DNA from: Stictocephala bisonia
Lineage: Eukaryota; Arthropoda; Insecta; Hemiptera; Membracidae
Direction: 5' to 3'
DNA length: 64,000 nucleotides
Assembly (NCBI GenBank): GCA_035578905.1
Contig: JAQJVL010000058.1
Span: 1,441,697-1,505,696, forward strand
Shown here: positions 35,026-46,388 of the stretch, one piece after another
How positions within the stretch are numbered: position 1 is the stretch's first letter
Layout of the letters: each line of letters opens with the position of its first letter
Notes under the pieces: generated by a model
Seen by the model: only the letters and a program-made list of their open reading frames with translations
What the model was told of the DNA's origin: nothing
The model's database searches: none
Translations under genes and position numbers: made by a program

Positions 35026-35102
35026 AGCGTTAGATCGATATTTGATTTGGGATATACCGATAATTCAATATATCGATATGTTGAAAACATTTGCCATCCC
35101 TA
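35026..35102. mobile_element. Family B MITE, terminal fragment
   Basis: GTTAGATCGATATTTGATTT followed by AAAACATTTGCCATCCCTA. Only the last ~77 bp of the element. Confidence 0.65.
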
Positions 35103-35149
35103 ATCTCACTCCACAGCTCTCAAATTGCTATGCAACACAATACTAGTGT

Positions 35150-35612
35150 CGAGTTTGAGGAGTGAGACTAGCTGAAAAATATCACCTAACTAAACATAAA
35201 GAAATAATTAGTCAACACTAGGGGCGCAGAGCTCTAATCTAGCTACTTAGGGGGGTGATTGTAGGCAATATACACAGTCTTCGTTTCCGCTCAGTGGTTG
35301 CCATTTACATTTACTACTAGAGAAGTATGAGGTGTCCGTGTTGGGTGGAAGTCAGGGTCCGAATCCTCCATAAGGAAGATAACTGAGTATCAGGCTTGTC
35401 AGTTTCCTGAAAATAACACCACTACTACAGTGGTTCGGATTCCACATAAAAGCTGTAGGCCTTTAGATGCCTGGACATTGGGCTATTAGTAAATTGCTCT
35501 TTCTAAGAAACAGTCTACCTTAGTAACAATGATTACACTCGTTCATCTACACTCATTCACCCCTCATATTCGCCCATATCTGTAGATCGGCGTCTTAATA
35601 ATAAATAATGAA
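35150..35612 (+). mobile_element. Family A repeat, copy 7
   Basis: One of the more complete copies, from the 5' part near ACTAGGGGCGCAGAGC to CGTCTTAATAATAAATAAT. The constant core GTGGTTCGGATTCCACATAA is at about 35429-35448. Confidence 0.75.
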
Positions 35613-35839
35613 CAGCTGACTACTGAAATTCAATTTTTGTAAAAAATAAATAAGGCTTGAAAAAATGTCCAAGTCATCTTAGACGTGGGTCTTAATTAGT
35701 TCTTATAAGAAAACATTCACAATTCAGTTTCTGATTCGAACTCCTGGTAAAAAAAAAAACAATGAAATGTCAAAGTCTATTTCAAAATGGACGATACTAA
35801 GGTAAACTAAGCGATATATCAGAAAGTACTATGCAGTAT

Positions 35840-36147
35840 CACAGAGAAGAAAGAAACAGATGTCTCACATCCAATAGTGAGCTGTTATATTAATTATCTA
35901 TTAGGTCTATAATAGAAACTTGGCGTGAAAAGTAGTTAGTTCTCCAGTTCAATGGTGGAAGTAAGTACTGTACCATGCACTGTTCTCTTTGCGGATGGCA
36001 GAGCCAACACCGTTGTTAGTATCTCCCCATATTCCCCTTAAAATACTGCAGGATAAACGAATTTATAAATATTTATATCAGAGGTATACTACATTAAGTT
36101 TTTCGTGAAGGCCATATGAAGCGATCTCTGTTTCTTTTTTATCTGTG
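35840..36147. mobile_element. Family D MITE, copy 1
   Basis: Terminal inverted repeats CACAGAGAAGAAAGAAACAG and GATCTCTGTTTC...ATCTGTG, 308 bp. It shares an interior block (GCAGAGCCAACACC) with the copy at 41189. No ORF. Confidence 0.7.
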
Positions 36148-36289
36148 GTTAAGGTAAGCGGTACATCAGAAACCGGGATCGATTTCTTATTGACAAATCC
36201 ACACTGACGATAAATTTAATAATTTAAAAAATGTCTATAGTCAATTAAAATCAAATAATAATACATTATTTTAGTAACTCTATTATTAA

Positions 36290-36700
36290 AGAAAATACTT
36301 CTAAGGCGGGCGTGTTACAATGCAATTTTACCTGAGCGTGCCAAAACACGCGGTTCTATTTCAACTGTACGGTTCGTGTTTGTAATAATTACAATGAGTT
36401 ATCGTAAACACTTCATGATTATTACAGGTCCAATCTAGTGGTCCATAAGTTTATATAAGTTTTTCTTGTCAAATCACCATAAATGAAATTTAAAGTTTCA
36501 CATATTTAAACATGAAAAGAGAATAAAAACACTAAATATTTTACAAACACCAAACTATGGTTCACTAGAACAATTCTTCAACTGTCAAATGACACTTCAA
36601 GTGTTGTAATACGATCATTATTACGGGCCGAATCGTTGAAATAAAAACCAATGTTTTTGGCTTTTTTCGCCGAGTTAAGCGGCCCCCTAATACGACACGA
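36290..36700. mobile_element. Family E repeat next to the coiled-coil exon
   Basis: Contains CGGTTCTATTTCAACTGTAC, GGTCCAATCTAGTGG and CGGGCCGAATCGTTGAAATA, shared with 37245-37690 and 47940-48260. Confidence 0.6.
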
Positions 36701-36804
36701 AATCAATAAAAATTCTCTAAACTGATAAAATTTATAGTATAACTGTATTTTAGCGCTAGTTAAATTTGTCGGGTGAAATCTCATTAAATAATGATCCGTG
36801 ACAT

Positions 36805-37155
36805 TCAGTTAGGCTTCCACTTCTTGTAGATGTCCGAGATGAGCGTGCGGGGAGTGACGTTGGCAAGGAGTTTGTTCAGGTCCGACTCCTTGGGGTCCTC
36901 CTCCTCCAAGGTGTCCCAGTCTTCGTCACTAATGTCGTTCGGCTCTGGTGTCAGCAGTAGTGGGGATGGCGGGATAGGGGGTGCTGGAGGGGGGAGTAGA
37001 GATGACGATGACCGCTCCAACCCTGACAAAGTGTGTCTAAACTGCTCTATCAGCCACTTTACCTGACTCTGCACCTTCTTGTGCTTCTCCACTTGAGTGG
37101 TGAGGGTGTTCACCTGGTTTCTAGCTTCCTCCAGCTGTTTGGTTAGTATCTCCAC
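36805..37155 (-). CDS. Terminal exon, coiled-coil protein of unknown identity
   Basis: 116 codons plus TGA (36807-36805). On the minus strand the exon follows TTTGTTTGTTCCACTTCAG, a good 3' splice site, and enters in phase 0 with VEILTKQLEEARNQV. A leucine-rich heptad pattern over the first ~45 residues suggests a coiled coil. A serine/proline linker (PPPAPPIPPSP) and an acidic segment (NDISDEDWDTLEEEDPKE) follow, and the protein ends DIYKKWKPN. Codon choice and composition differ sharply from the surrounding AT-rich repeats, supporting a real gene. It joins the exon at 42192-41966 in frame, giving IIDLERQ-VEILTKQ with the heptad continuing across the junction. Family E repeats lie on both sides. 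I do not recognise the protein; a scaffold or trafficking protein is possible but unproven. Confidence 0.7.
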   Translation of the reverse strand: MEILTKQLEEARNQVNTLTTQVEKHKKVQSQVKWLIEQFRHTLSGLERSSSSLLPPPAPPIPPSPLLLTPEPNDISDEDWDTLEEEDPKESDLNKLLANVTPRTLISDIYKKWKPN

Positions 37156-37244
37156 CTGAAGTGGAACAAACAAATATGTACTACACAGAATAAGTAAGTA
37201 TTGAAAAATCAGACTTATATTAAAAAGAGCATGCTAATACTATC

Positions 37245-37690
37245 TTTAAGGGGGTCCCAAACTGCCAAGTCACCGTTGGCAGGTCGACAGCTCTATAGTA
37301 TACTAGACAAACAATCTTACCGTCAGAGGGCTGAAACGTCCTGTTCTACATCAACTATACTGTTCGTGTCTATTATTATTATTAGTGTAATGAGTTATAG
37401 TGAACACTCTATGATTAATCTAGGTCCAATCTAGTGGACCATGAGTTTGTATTATGAATGTTTTATTATAAATCTTCAAGAATTACATCTTCTAAAGTTA
37501 AAAAAAAAAAAAAAAAAAAAACAAAAAAACCCAGTTTTTGCCAAAATAGATTTATGAGTGTTCCACTAGGCCAATTATGACACTTCAAGTGTTGCGATTC
37601 GATCAATATTATGGATCGTATAGTAGAAATAGAACCCCACGTTTTTTAGCATTTTCCATGAAGGAAACGTCCACCTCAAGTACACCACTT
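37245..37690. mobile_element. Family E repeat, copy inside the intron
   Basis: Runs from GGGGGTCCCAAACTGCCAAG through GGTCCAATCTAGTGGACC to a block like that at 36600. A run of ~22 A lies at 37500-37521. Confidence 0.6.
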
Positions 37691-38134
37691 GTCTCCAATC
37701 ATTCATTTAGGTAAGATCTCTGCTCAAAATTAACTCCTCTGAACATTCCATGTTCAGCTGCATCCTAAAAATGATTTAGTAATTCACGAACACCCATCAT
37801 AATTTTATTTCAATATAGATAGTTCTACACTTAACATTTACATCTATTTTCATTTTAAAGTGTGTCCTTTGTTATAAAGAAGAATTTTAATCTATTTTAG
37901 CACAATCCACGATCTTTGAAATACAATCTGTGAGAGAGAATCACTCTCTATACCACTTTATCATACAATTCTCCCAGCCTTTACAAGTCACTGCCTGATT
38001 CAGTTAGGTGTGATATTGGCTTAAGTCAGAGTTTTTTTATATACCCCTGCTTTTATAGTATTAGGGAATATTCAGAACAAGGGCAGGGCTAAATAGTGCA
38101 ACCAAGTTACTTAGAGAAGAACTTGTGTTTCACT
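37691..38134. other. Intronic AT-rich DNA
   Basis: Nothing recognised. Confidence 0.4.
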
Positions 38135-38650
38135 CTACTTTCTCCCATATGCGTTAGCATAGAGAAAGTATTGTGATCGTCCATAAGACTTTTTTATAAG
38201 TTGGTCTAAAAATCCATTTTAGGAACACAAAAAGAAGTTTTTATAAAAAGGAAATTTGGTAGTCACTTGTTGTACTTGTTGTGTACAGTCGTCCGTATGT
38301 GTGTATGTTCACTTCGCTGGAGACGAAATGGATATAGATAGAGTTTTACGAAATTTGGTATATAGGTTTATTTAGCCAATATCTCCACACAGATTTTTTC
38401 TCTTTTTTGAAATTTTAGTTTTTTTTTAATTTTATGGGTAAAAACACATACAAAAATGAAATTTTCTCAAAGACGGCTCAAACTATTTTAATTAAAATGT
38501 CAGGAAAGATGTGAATTACATTTTAAAATATTTTAGTAAAAACCGCATGTCCCTAACTTTAATAGTTTTTAAGTTATAACATTTTGTACGGGCAAAAACA
38601 TTAAAAAATACAATTTGTTCAAGCTTTATTCTAACGATTTTGATTAAATT
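38135..38650 (+). mobile_element. Family C repeat, copy 2
   Basis: Starts ACTTTCTCCCATATGCGTTA, then GCATAGAGAAAGTATTGTGA (a small inverted CTTTCTC/GAGAAAG pair), with CTTCGCTGGAGACGAAATGG and AAAACCGCATGTCCCTAACT inside. Closely parallels 42770-43270. Confidence 0.75.
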
Positions 38651-39110
38651 TTCAGTATAGTTGGAAATTACAATTAAGAATATTTTAGTTGCCACCGCTG
38701 ATAATACTAAGTAGGGGCTGGAGACCGAAGGCCAGAAGCCACAACTCAAGTATTTGAATGTTGTTTACATAAAATCTGGTAATGTGATTAATTGAACAGC
38801 TGTTTTTGAAGATTATTTTTTCCAAAATGTTATTTCAATAAAATAAGTGTTTCGTCTGTCTGTTCCTTAGAAATGTAATTTATTGAACATTTGTTTTTAT
38901 TGAACATTTATTACACAATCTGACATAACGAAGGGAAAGGGAGAAAGTTTGTGCCAGTTTATTTAAAGTAAGAGATGAAGTCTATTACTTACTTGTACTT
39001 CGAATTACATTGACGCCATTATAAAGCTGTTAACTTCTGTCAAAAATAAAAATGTTTTAATTCGATCTACTTAATATTCTTTTCAGAGTCATGTTGTTAG
39101 AGTCGCGTTG
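38651..39110. other. Intronic AT-rich DNA
   Basis: Nothing recognised. Confidence 0.4.
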
Positions 39111-40838
39111 ATTTTGAGCTGTAATGTTGGCTATATCCCCAAGAACCCCTATACTCCTCACACTACTCAAGAATAGCAAGATCCAGGTAAGTGAAACCTC
39201 ACACACATACATACTTGTACAATGTAAATGTGTATGAGATTTTAAGCTGTAATGTTGGCTATATCCTCAAGAACCCCTACAAACTCACTCTTTACACTAC
39301 TCGAGAATGGCAAGACACAGGTAAGTGAAACTTCACACATACATACTTGTACAATGTAAATGTGTATGAGATTTTGAGCTGTAACGTTGGCTATATCCCC
39401 AAGAACCCCTACAAACTCACTCTTCACACTACTCGAGAATGGCAAGACCCAGGTAAGTGAAACTTCACACACATACTTGTACAATGTAAATGTGTATGAG
39501 ATTTTGTGCTGTAACGTTGGCTATATCCCCAAGAACCCCTACAAACTCACTCTTCACACTACTCGAGAATGGCAAGCCCCTGGTAAGTGAAACCTCACAC
39601 ACATACATACTTGTACAATGTAAATGTGTATGAGATTTTGAGCTGTAAAGTTGGCTATATCCCCAAGAACCACTACAAACTCACTCTTCACACTACTCGA
39701 GAATGGCAAGACCCAGGTAAGTGAAACTTCACACATACATACTTGTACAATGTAAATGTGTATGAGATTTTGAGCTGTAAAGTTGGCTATATCCCCAAGA
39801 ACCCCTACAAACTCACTCTTCACACTACTCGAGAATGGCAAGACCCAGGTAAGTGAAACTTCACACACACACATACTTGTACAATGTAAATGTGTATGAG
39901 ATTTTGAGCTGTAATGTTGGCTATATCCCCAAGAACCCCTACAAACTCACTCTTCACACTACTCGAGAATGGCAAGACCCAGGTAAGTGAAACTTCACAC
40001 ACATACATACTTGTACAATGTAAATGTGTATGAGATTTTGTGCTGTAACGTTGGCTATATCTCCAAGAACCCCTACAAACTCACTCTTCACACTACTCGA
40101 GAATGGCAAGACCCAGGTAAGTGAAACTTCACACACATACATACTTGTACAATGTAAATGTGTATGAGATTTTGTGCTGTAACGTTGGCTATATCTCCAA
40201 GAACCCCTACAAACTCACTCTTCACACTACTCGAGAATGGCAAGACCCAGGTAAGTGAAACTTCACACACATACATACTTGTACAATGTAAATGTGTATG
40301 AGATTTTGAGCTGTAACGTTGGCTATATCTCCAAGAACCCCTACAAACTCACTCTTCACACTACTCGAGAATGGCAAGACCCAGGTAAGTGAAACCTCAC
40401 ACACATACATACTTGTACAGTGTAAATGTGTATGAGATTTTGAGCTGTAATGTTGGCTATATCCCCAAGAACCCCTACAAACTCACTCTTCACACTACTC
40501 GAGAATGGCAAGACCCAGGTAAGTGAAACCTCACACACATACATACTTGTAAAGTGTAAATGTGTATGAGATTTTGAGCTGTAATGTTGGCTATATCCCC
40601 AAGAACCCCTACAAACTCACTCTTCACACTACTCGAGAATGGCAAGACCCAGGTAAGTGAAACCTCACACACATACATACTTGTACAGTGTAAATGTGTA
40701 TGAGATTTTGAGCTGTAATGTTGGCTATATCCCCAAGAACCCCTACAAACTCACTCTTCACACTACTCGAGAATGGCAAGACCCAGGTAAGTAAAACCTC
40801 ACACACATACATACTTGTACAATGTAAATGTGTATGAG
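39111..40838. repeat. Tandem array, 134-bp unit, 13 copies
   Basis: Units start at 39111, 39239, 39371, 39501, 39635, 39767, then every 134 bp to 40705. Unit blocks are CTGTAATGTTGGCTATATCC, CCAAGAACCCCTACAAACTC and AATGGCAAGACCCAGGTAAG. Nearly every unit has CAGGTAAGTG (one reads TGGTAAGTG), a consensus 5' splice site on the plus strand, antisense to the host gene. Several 62-codon minus-strand ORFs spaced by 134 bp are artefacts of the repeat. Confidence 0.97.
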
Positions 40839-41188
40839 ATTCTGATGTTGGAATTCCTTATTTTAGGGGTGTTTCAGATGGGACTTGGTTATAAGATTTA
40901 TTTCCAAAAGAACAACGTGCTCACTAACTCAGGAACGACTCATCATACGAATTGGTTGATTCCTTTTTCCTGTATGATTTCACCCTAAAGTGAATTTGCA
41001 GAAAGCAGTCTCTAAGAGGTAATGAAAATTCTTCAAAAACGCTTATAAATTAAGACTATTTAAAGATTTTTGTACTATTTTAAGTGTATTTAAAAAAATG
41101 AAATTTATGATTGAAATTATGCATAAATGTGCTTTATACATAAAATAACATGCGCAGTAAGACTAGTTCTTACAAAATTAAGATGTTT
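40839..41188. other. Intronic AT-rich DNA
   Basis: Nothing recognised. Confidence 0.4.
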
Positions 41189-41416
41189 CACAGTGAAGAA
41201 ATTAGTGTGTGTAGATAAGTTATTGCTCCAGTATGTCATTTGATGACAGAGCCAACACCTTGTCAGTCCCTCCCTTATTCCCGCCAAATCCTCTAGGATA
41301 AACATAGAAATTATTACTATACATATATATAAACATTAGTTGTAATCTCTACATAATTACCACTAAAGCGTTCACTGCGGCCATAATGAAGCGACCTCTG
41401 TTTCTTTTATCTCTGT
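41189..41416. mobile_element. Family D MITE, copy 2
   Basis: Left end CACAGTGAAGAAATTAG (decayed), right end GAAGCGACCTCTGTTTCTTT then ATCTCTG. Interior GACAGAGCCAACACCTTGTC is shared with copies at 35840 and 52310. Confidence 0.6.
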
Positions 41417-41492
41417 TAGGATCAAGAAAAAAACACACATAAAAATCTAAGAAATCACAAACCGCCTCAGTCAAAATCGGTTTGCATAGTAT

Positions 41493-41740
41493 CACAGAGA
41501 ACAGAACAGAGATCGCTTTCTCAAGGCAGCAGCGAACGTCTTAGTGGCAGGTGCAACTAATTAAAATCTTTAAAAATGTATAGAAACAATTACAACGTTC
41601 ATCTAGGCGATGGTCTGTCCATGGTTCTGGCCCTGCTATCTATATAGGGAACTGGAGCAGTAACTACTCGAAAACTCCAAATTTATATAACTCGACAACC
41701 ATTCAGCGCACTGTTGAAGGCGACCTCTGTTGTTGCAGTG
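41493..41740. mobile_element. Family D MITE, copy 3
   Basis: CACAGAGAACAGAACAGAGA at the left, AAGGCGACCTCTGTTGTTGC at the right, 248 bp. Confidence 0.65.
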
Positions 41741-41965
41741 TATAGTACAGGGTCCAGGACTCCAGGCAGGCCTCTAACCCTCTGTTATCAAAACATTGTT
41801 ATTACATTAATATTTCGATTTCTAGAATGGATGCTTGATAATGACAGAGGGTTAGGCCTACCCGGCATATCTGTGCACCCAAGTGTGGCAAAAACTGTAC
41901 AAAATACTTGTGAGACGACTCGTCCAGCTATGACGTCATTTATGAAACGTGATTTGTCTACCGAC

Positions 41966-42192
41966 CTGTCGTTCGAGGTCGATGATGCGGGAGGTCTTGT
42001 CTCTGTCCGTCTCGGCGTAGCAGTCCGGCAGCTCCGACAGGTCCAGCTCGGCCTTCTCGTCGTCTCCGACTTCGTCATCCATGACGAGACGCGAGTGTAC
42101 TGTCTTGTAGACAAGTTGTAGCAGGCAGCAGACGAGAGCTGACTCCAACGTTGCGAGCGCGAACTCCCCACAGGACTCTACGACGTAGGTCA
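41966..42192 (-). CDS. Penultimate exon of the coiled-coil gene
   Basis: 227 bp: 2 nt plus 75 codons, leaving in phase 0. The 3' splice site is probably ATAAATCTAG at 42193; its pyrimidine tract is weak, so the 5' edge could lie further in. The 5' splice site is GACAG/GTCGGTAG at 41966/41965. Codons favour C or G at the third position over the whole frame, unlike any neighbour. The peptide begins TYVVESCGEFALATLESALV (hydrophobic, possibly helical), then has an acidic stretch (MDDEVGDDEKAELDLSELPD) and ends DKTSRIIDLERQ, which leads into the coiled coil of the terminal exon. Overlapping frames on both strands at 41714-42171 are shadows. No family is recognised. Confidence 0.65.
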
Positions 42193-42413
42193 CTAGATTT
42201 ATAAACATATATACGATAGGATTTTGGACTCAAAAATTGGTTTCACAAAATGATTTAGTATTTTATAATTTTCAATGTTTTTGGTAACTAGCCGCCTGCC
42301 GTTACCGTGGTTACGGATAGTTTCGGCAAGTTTTAACGTTCTAAACTTAAAAAGGGAAATGAGTATCAACAAACAGCCCGATGTACGTAGAATCATGTCA
42401 TATAAGAGACGAC
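42193..42413. other. Probable intron sequence
   Basis: AT-rich. Long frames on both strands (42199-42621 minus, 42275-42598 plus) run into the next MITE and lack coding character. Confidence 0.45.
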
Positions 42414-42656
42414 CACAGAGAAAAAGAAATAGAGGATGCTTTCTTATGACCTCAGTGGCAGTTATAAATAGATTACAACTAATTAACATCTCTGTATTAA
42501 TAATTACTACGTTTATCAGTATCACTGAGGATTTGGGGGAAAGGGGAGGAATTGACAAGGTCATAGCCCTGCAATCCCTTGGCAAACTGGAGAAATAACT
42601 ACTCGACACACATTCGCGCACTATACAATGTGGACTCTGTTTCTTCCTTCTCTGTG
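42414..42656. mobile_element. Family D MITE, copy 4
   Basis: Clear terminal inverted repeats: CACAGAGAAAAAGAAATAGA at the left and GGACTCTGTTTCTTCCTTCT then CTGTG at the right, 243 bp. Confidence 0.75.
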
Positions 42657-42769
42657 GAAACGTCTAAACAAAATATCAGCCCTTGTTCATACAAGGGCAA
42701 AGCCATATTATGAGTGTGACATATTTATTTCATAATCCACGTCCAAGAAGTTTAAAACCACGCATTTTT

Positions 42770-43270
42770 ACTTTCTCCTACATGCGTTAGCATAGAGAAA
42801 GTATTGTGATCGTATAAAAAAAGTTTTTTTACAAGTTGGTATAAAAATCCATTGTAAGGTCCCATGAATCCAAAAAATGTTTTTTTTTCGAAAACAAATT
42901 TTGGTGTCTGACCATATGTGTATGTGCAGTTCGCTGGAGATCAAATGGATGGATCATTTTTATGAAATTTGGTATGCACGTTTATTTAGGCAATATCTCC
43001 AGAATATTTTTTACATTTTTGAAATTTCAGGTTTTTTGTTTTTATGAGCAAACATACAAAAATTACATTTTCTTAAAAACAACTATAACAATTTTGATTA
43101 CAATTTCAGGAAATATGTGAATTACAACTTTAAATATTTTAGTAAAAACCGCATGTCTCTAACATGACTAGTTTTTCAGTTATGGCCAAACAAACATATT
43201 TGGGAATCAAACTGGTAATTTTCAAAGTTTTGATTTTTTATCGTTTAATATAGGGGAAAGTTTGTGTCAA
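42770..43270 (+). mobile_element. Family C repeat, copy 3
   Basis: ACTTTCTCCTACATGCGTTA, GCATAGAGAAAGTATTGTGA, CAGTTCGCTGGAGATCAAAT, then TTTGATTTTTTATCG near the end. Confidence 0.75.
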
Positions 43271-43449
43271 TTCTTTGGATCCATTTATTAAATTAGTTGC
43301 AGCAGAAAACTATTTCTATACAGAAGATTATTTGAACCTGTGTTATCTCTGGAAATTAAATATATATAATGCTTATAGAGTTTGAACACGCTTTTTAAAT
43401 AAATCACCTACTGAATCAATCAAATGATTGATTCAACTAATGGGGATCG

Positions 43450-43900
43450 TTTCGGTAAAATCGCCAAAACATGGGTTTCTATTTCAAAGATCCGGTCTGT
43501 AATAATGAAGGTATAGAAGCATTTGAAGTATCTTTGATGGGAGAAGAATGGTTCTAGTGGATCATATGTTGAGATCTCTTCTAAAAAAATGAGTGTTTAA
43601 ATATTTTTACAGTTCAATATATTTTAAATGGAATACTTGACGATTTTAAATTAATGATCTCATTTTATCAACTTACTATTTGATTGCATAGATTCTACTA
43701 TAACCATATTGATAAGCACTAACCGTACAGTCATATATAGAAAAACAGGTTTTAGCCTACTGACAATAACCTTCTCCAGCGGTGGCTTGACAGTTTGGTA
43801 AATGACCACCATAATTCGATCGTTCGGCATTCAATCCGTGAGTATATTGTTTTTTATCTGAATAAATCCGAACGAGTTAATCGAGTGTCATGGACTTTTA
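43450..43900. mobile_element. Family E related sequence
   Basis: Shares ACATGGGTTTCTATTTCAAA and CAGCGGTGGCTTGACAGTTT with other copies, much diverged. Confidence 0.4.
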
Positions 43901-44146
43901 AAAATACAAATGAAGAGCTTAAAAACAATACTTTTATTAGAAAAAATTAATACTGGAACCAATTTTGACAACTATATTTATTTCTCACATCAAGATTGCC
44001 ATTCATTTAAATGTTGCAATGGAATTCTCTTCCAAATTTCCCAAGAATAATTTAAAATTAAAAAAAACCATAAGTAATATATCATACTGAAAAAAAACAA
44101 AAGATATTGGAAGCTTGTTAATCTTTAGACCCTTACTTAATTTCAT

Positions 44147-44660
44147 TATTTACACTCAATTTCATTTTGGCTATTATTACTATCTGGAGATATTGAACTA
44201 AATCCAGGCCCTGAAAATAAAAACGTAGAAAAAATGAATGTCTATTTTGTCATTAGTCTTTCAGTAGGTTACAATCTCATATTAAAGCAACTCATCAATT
44301 AGATATAAAAAAATTTCCATCAAATAAATCTAATATAATAGAATCATACTATGATAAAAAAGCTGGTCCTTCCAAAGTTCCATCAAATTGTGACCCAAAA
44401 TATTACAGAGCTATCTATACTTATCAATCAGATTCAGAAGATGGCTATAATGAAATGAAACAAATTCCAGTTATTAAAACCCAAAATAAGAAAAATTATA
44501 AAGGAAATATTAATATTATAGAAAAAGATTCAATAGTACATTTACATCTGATTTGATAGTAGGCTTAAATAAAACCAATCCAATCAACTATGGTAGATGT
44601 CCTCATTGTGATAACGTTTTTATAAATCAAAGTCTACGGATACACATATCAAAATGTCAT
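44147..44660 (+). pseudogene. R2-like element N-terminal part: 2A-like motif and zinc finger
   Basis: One frame reads SFWLLLLSGDIELNPGP, ending in D-I-E-L-N-P-G-P (44189-44212), which fits the DxExNPGP signature of 2A ribosome-skipping peptides, with the usual leucine run before it. Stops follow soon after. Further on, another frame has CPHCDNVFINQSLRIH then ISKCHP (44598-44660), a C2H2/C2HC finger as found at R2 N-termini. Whether 2A activity remains cannot be judged; the frame is broken. Confidence 0.7.
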
Positions 44661-45163
44661 CCTCAAATTTCAAGAGAAAAATTGGCTAATAAATATGATC
44701 CAACAATTACGATTTACCAAATCCAAATATGATCCAACAAATTAACGATAAATAAAAAATACATTAAACTATAGTCGAAGAAGAAAATAACTCATTAAAT
44801 GCCATAAAGATAGCAAGAAAAAATATTCTGCTTTAATAAAACCAACGGAAAGCAAGTTATTACAAATTATTGATAATGATAATGATATACCGTACCATGC
44901 AATAGACAAACTATATGACTGAGTTTTTTTTTAAGAATTTTTTAAGAAATATTGAATATGATTTACCAGGACCTAAACATCCAGCAATAAAATATTTAAA
45001 ATTAAGAAAACAAAAATGTTCTAAAGTTCAAATGTCATTCAACAAAACATCAAATCCAAAATGATTAAATAAAAGAAAAAGGGAGAAATCTAAATTAAAT
45101 TATAACTATGACATTTCACAAAATCTTTATTACAATCAAAGGAAAAAGACTGTAAGACATATA

Positions 45164-46190
45164 ATGAAACTAGATGAAACAATAACTTGTAAAATACCAA
45201 TGAATGAAACAGAAATCTTTAAAACAAATACAATATCATCATATAATGACTCCACAACATTGTTAGATACTACAGAAACCCCAATTTTGATTAATGAAAC
45301 AGAACAAAATCAAATGTTTAAATCAGAAAAATACATATCCTTGGCTTTAAAAGGAATCTCAAAAGATACTGCACCAGGACCTGATAAAACTTTGATGACA
45401 ACTCAGTCAAAATAACTAACTTTAAGACGTGATAAAATGTTAAGTTTAATTTCTAATTTTGTGATCAAGACTGGATAAGTTCCAGAAATATTTAAAAACG
45501 GTAAAACAATATTAATTTATAAAAATGGAAATGAATCAGATTGTAAAAATTGGAGGTCAATAGCAATATATTCTATAATGAGAAGAATAATTGAAAGAGC
45601 AATTGTTGGTTAGTTAGCACACCTTATGTTGAATTAGTTTCTCACCAAAGGGGATTTTTATCAACCCCTGGAACATACGTAAATTCTTCACTACTAAATA
45701 AGACTCTAAAACATGCCAAATCCGATAAAAATTATTGCTGTATCTTATTCTTAGATATAAGTAAGGCATTCGACAATATAGGACATGAACATATATTGAG
45801 GTATTTACAAAATACAGAAATTCCATTAAACATGCAAAATCTTATAATGTCCCTTATAAAAGAAAATACAATTAAAATAGGAACAAATTTCAATAAAAGC
45901 AATGATATAGAAGTTAAAAGAGGAGTTCCGCAAGGCTCACTCCTTTCACCATTACTATTCAAGTTATCAATCAACTTTATTCTAAAAGGAATTACTGTCG
46001 AGCCAATAATAGAAAAATATGGTTATGAACTTGTTCCTGGATTAGATAAAATAACAACTTTGGCCTTTGCTGATGATATTGTTATTATAGGTAATAATGA
46101 AGAATCTATATCAATTTTAACAAATACAGTCGACAACTATTTTAAATCAATTGGTCTTACAATTAACATAGAAAAATTTAAAGGCATAAA
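45164..46190 (+). pseudogene. R2-like reverse transcriptase remnant
   Basis: Motifs across at least two frames: ISKDTAPGPDK (about 45358-45390), PEIFKNGKT with DCKNWRSIAIYS (45481-45576), HQRGFLSTPGTYVN (45645-45684), LFLDISKAFDNI (45747-45780), RGVPQGSLLSPLLF (45919-45960) and the catalytic FADD (46066-46077). Stops after 45412 and at 45613 and a shift before 45645 interrupt it. The catalytic aspartates of the YxDD-like site are kept, so decay is moderate. Confidence 0.8.
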
Positions 46191-46388
46191 CATAGTTCAT
46201 GGTAATTGAAAACTCACAAATATTATTTCAAAATAGTTACATATCTACAAATAATAAATAAGATTCTATTAAAACGTAGGCATTGATTACAATGATGAAA
46301 TTACATAAATAAAAGACAAATTATTCATAAATTAAAAAATAATCTTGATAAACTAATATTAACAATATTATTAAAATCTGATCAAAAG

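Larger units (their letters stand above)
37156..41965 (-). other. Intron between the two coiled-coil exons
   Basis: Read on the minus strand it starts GTCGGTAGAC after CAG (41965) and ends CCACTTCAG (37156). Its ~4.8 kb hold family C, D and E repeats and the 134-bp array. The donor is not a perfect GTRAGT but has G at +5. Confidence 0.6.

Noticed and set aside
39242..40812. Series of 62-codon minus-strand ORFs as a gene family
   Set aside because: They recur every 134 bp because of the tandem unit; the period is not a multiple of three and the frames break at each unit.
41714..42171. 135-codon plus and 127-codon minus frames
   Set aside because: Shadow frames of the better-supported exon at 41966-42192.
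42199..42621. 140-codon minus-strand ORF
   Set aside because: It overlaps a MITE with inverted termini, has AT-rich codons, and overlaps a comparable plus-strand ORF.
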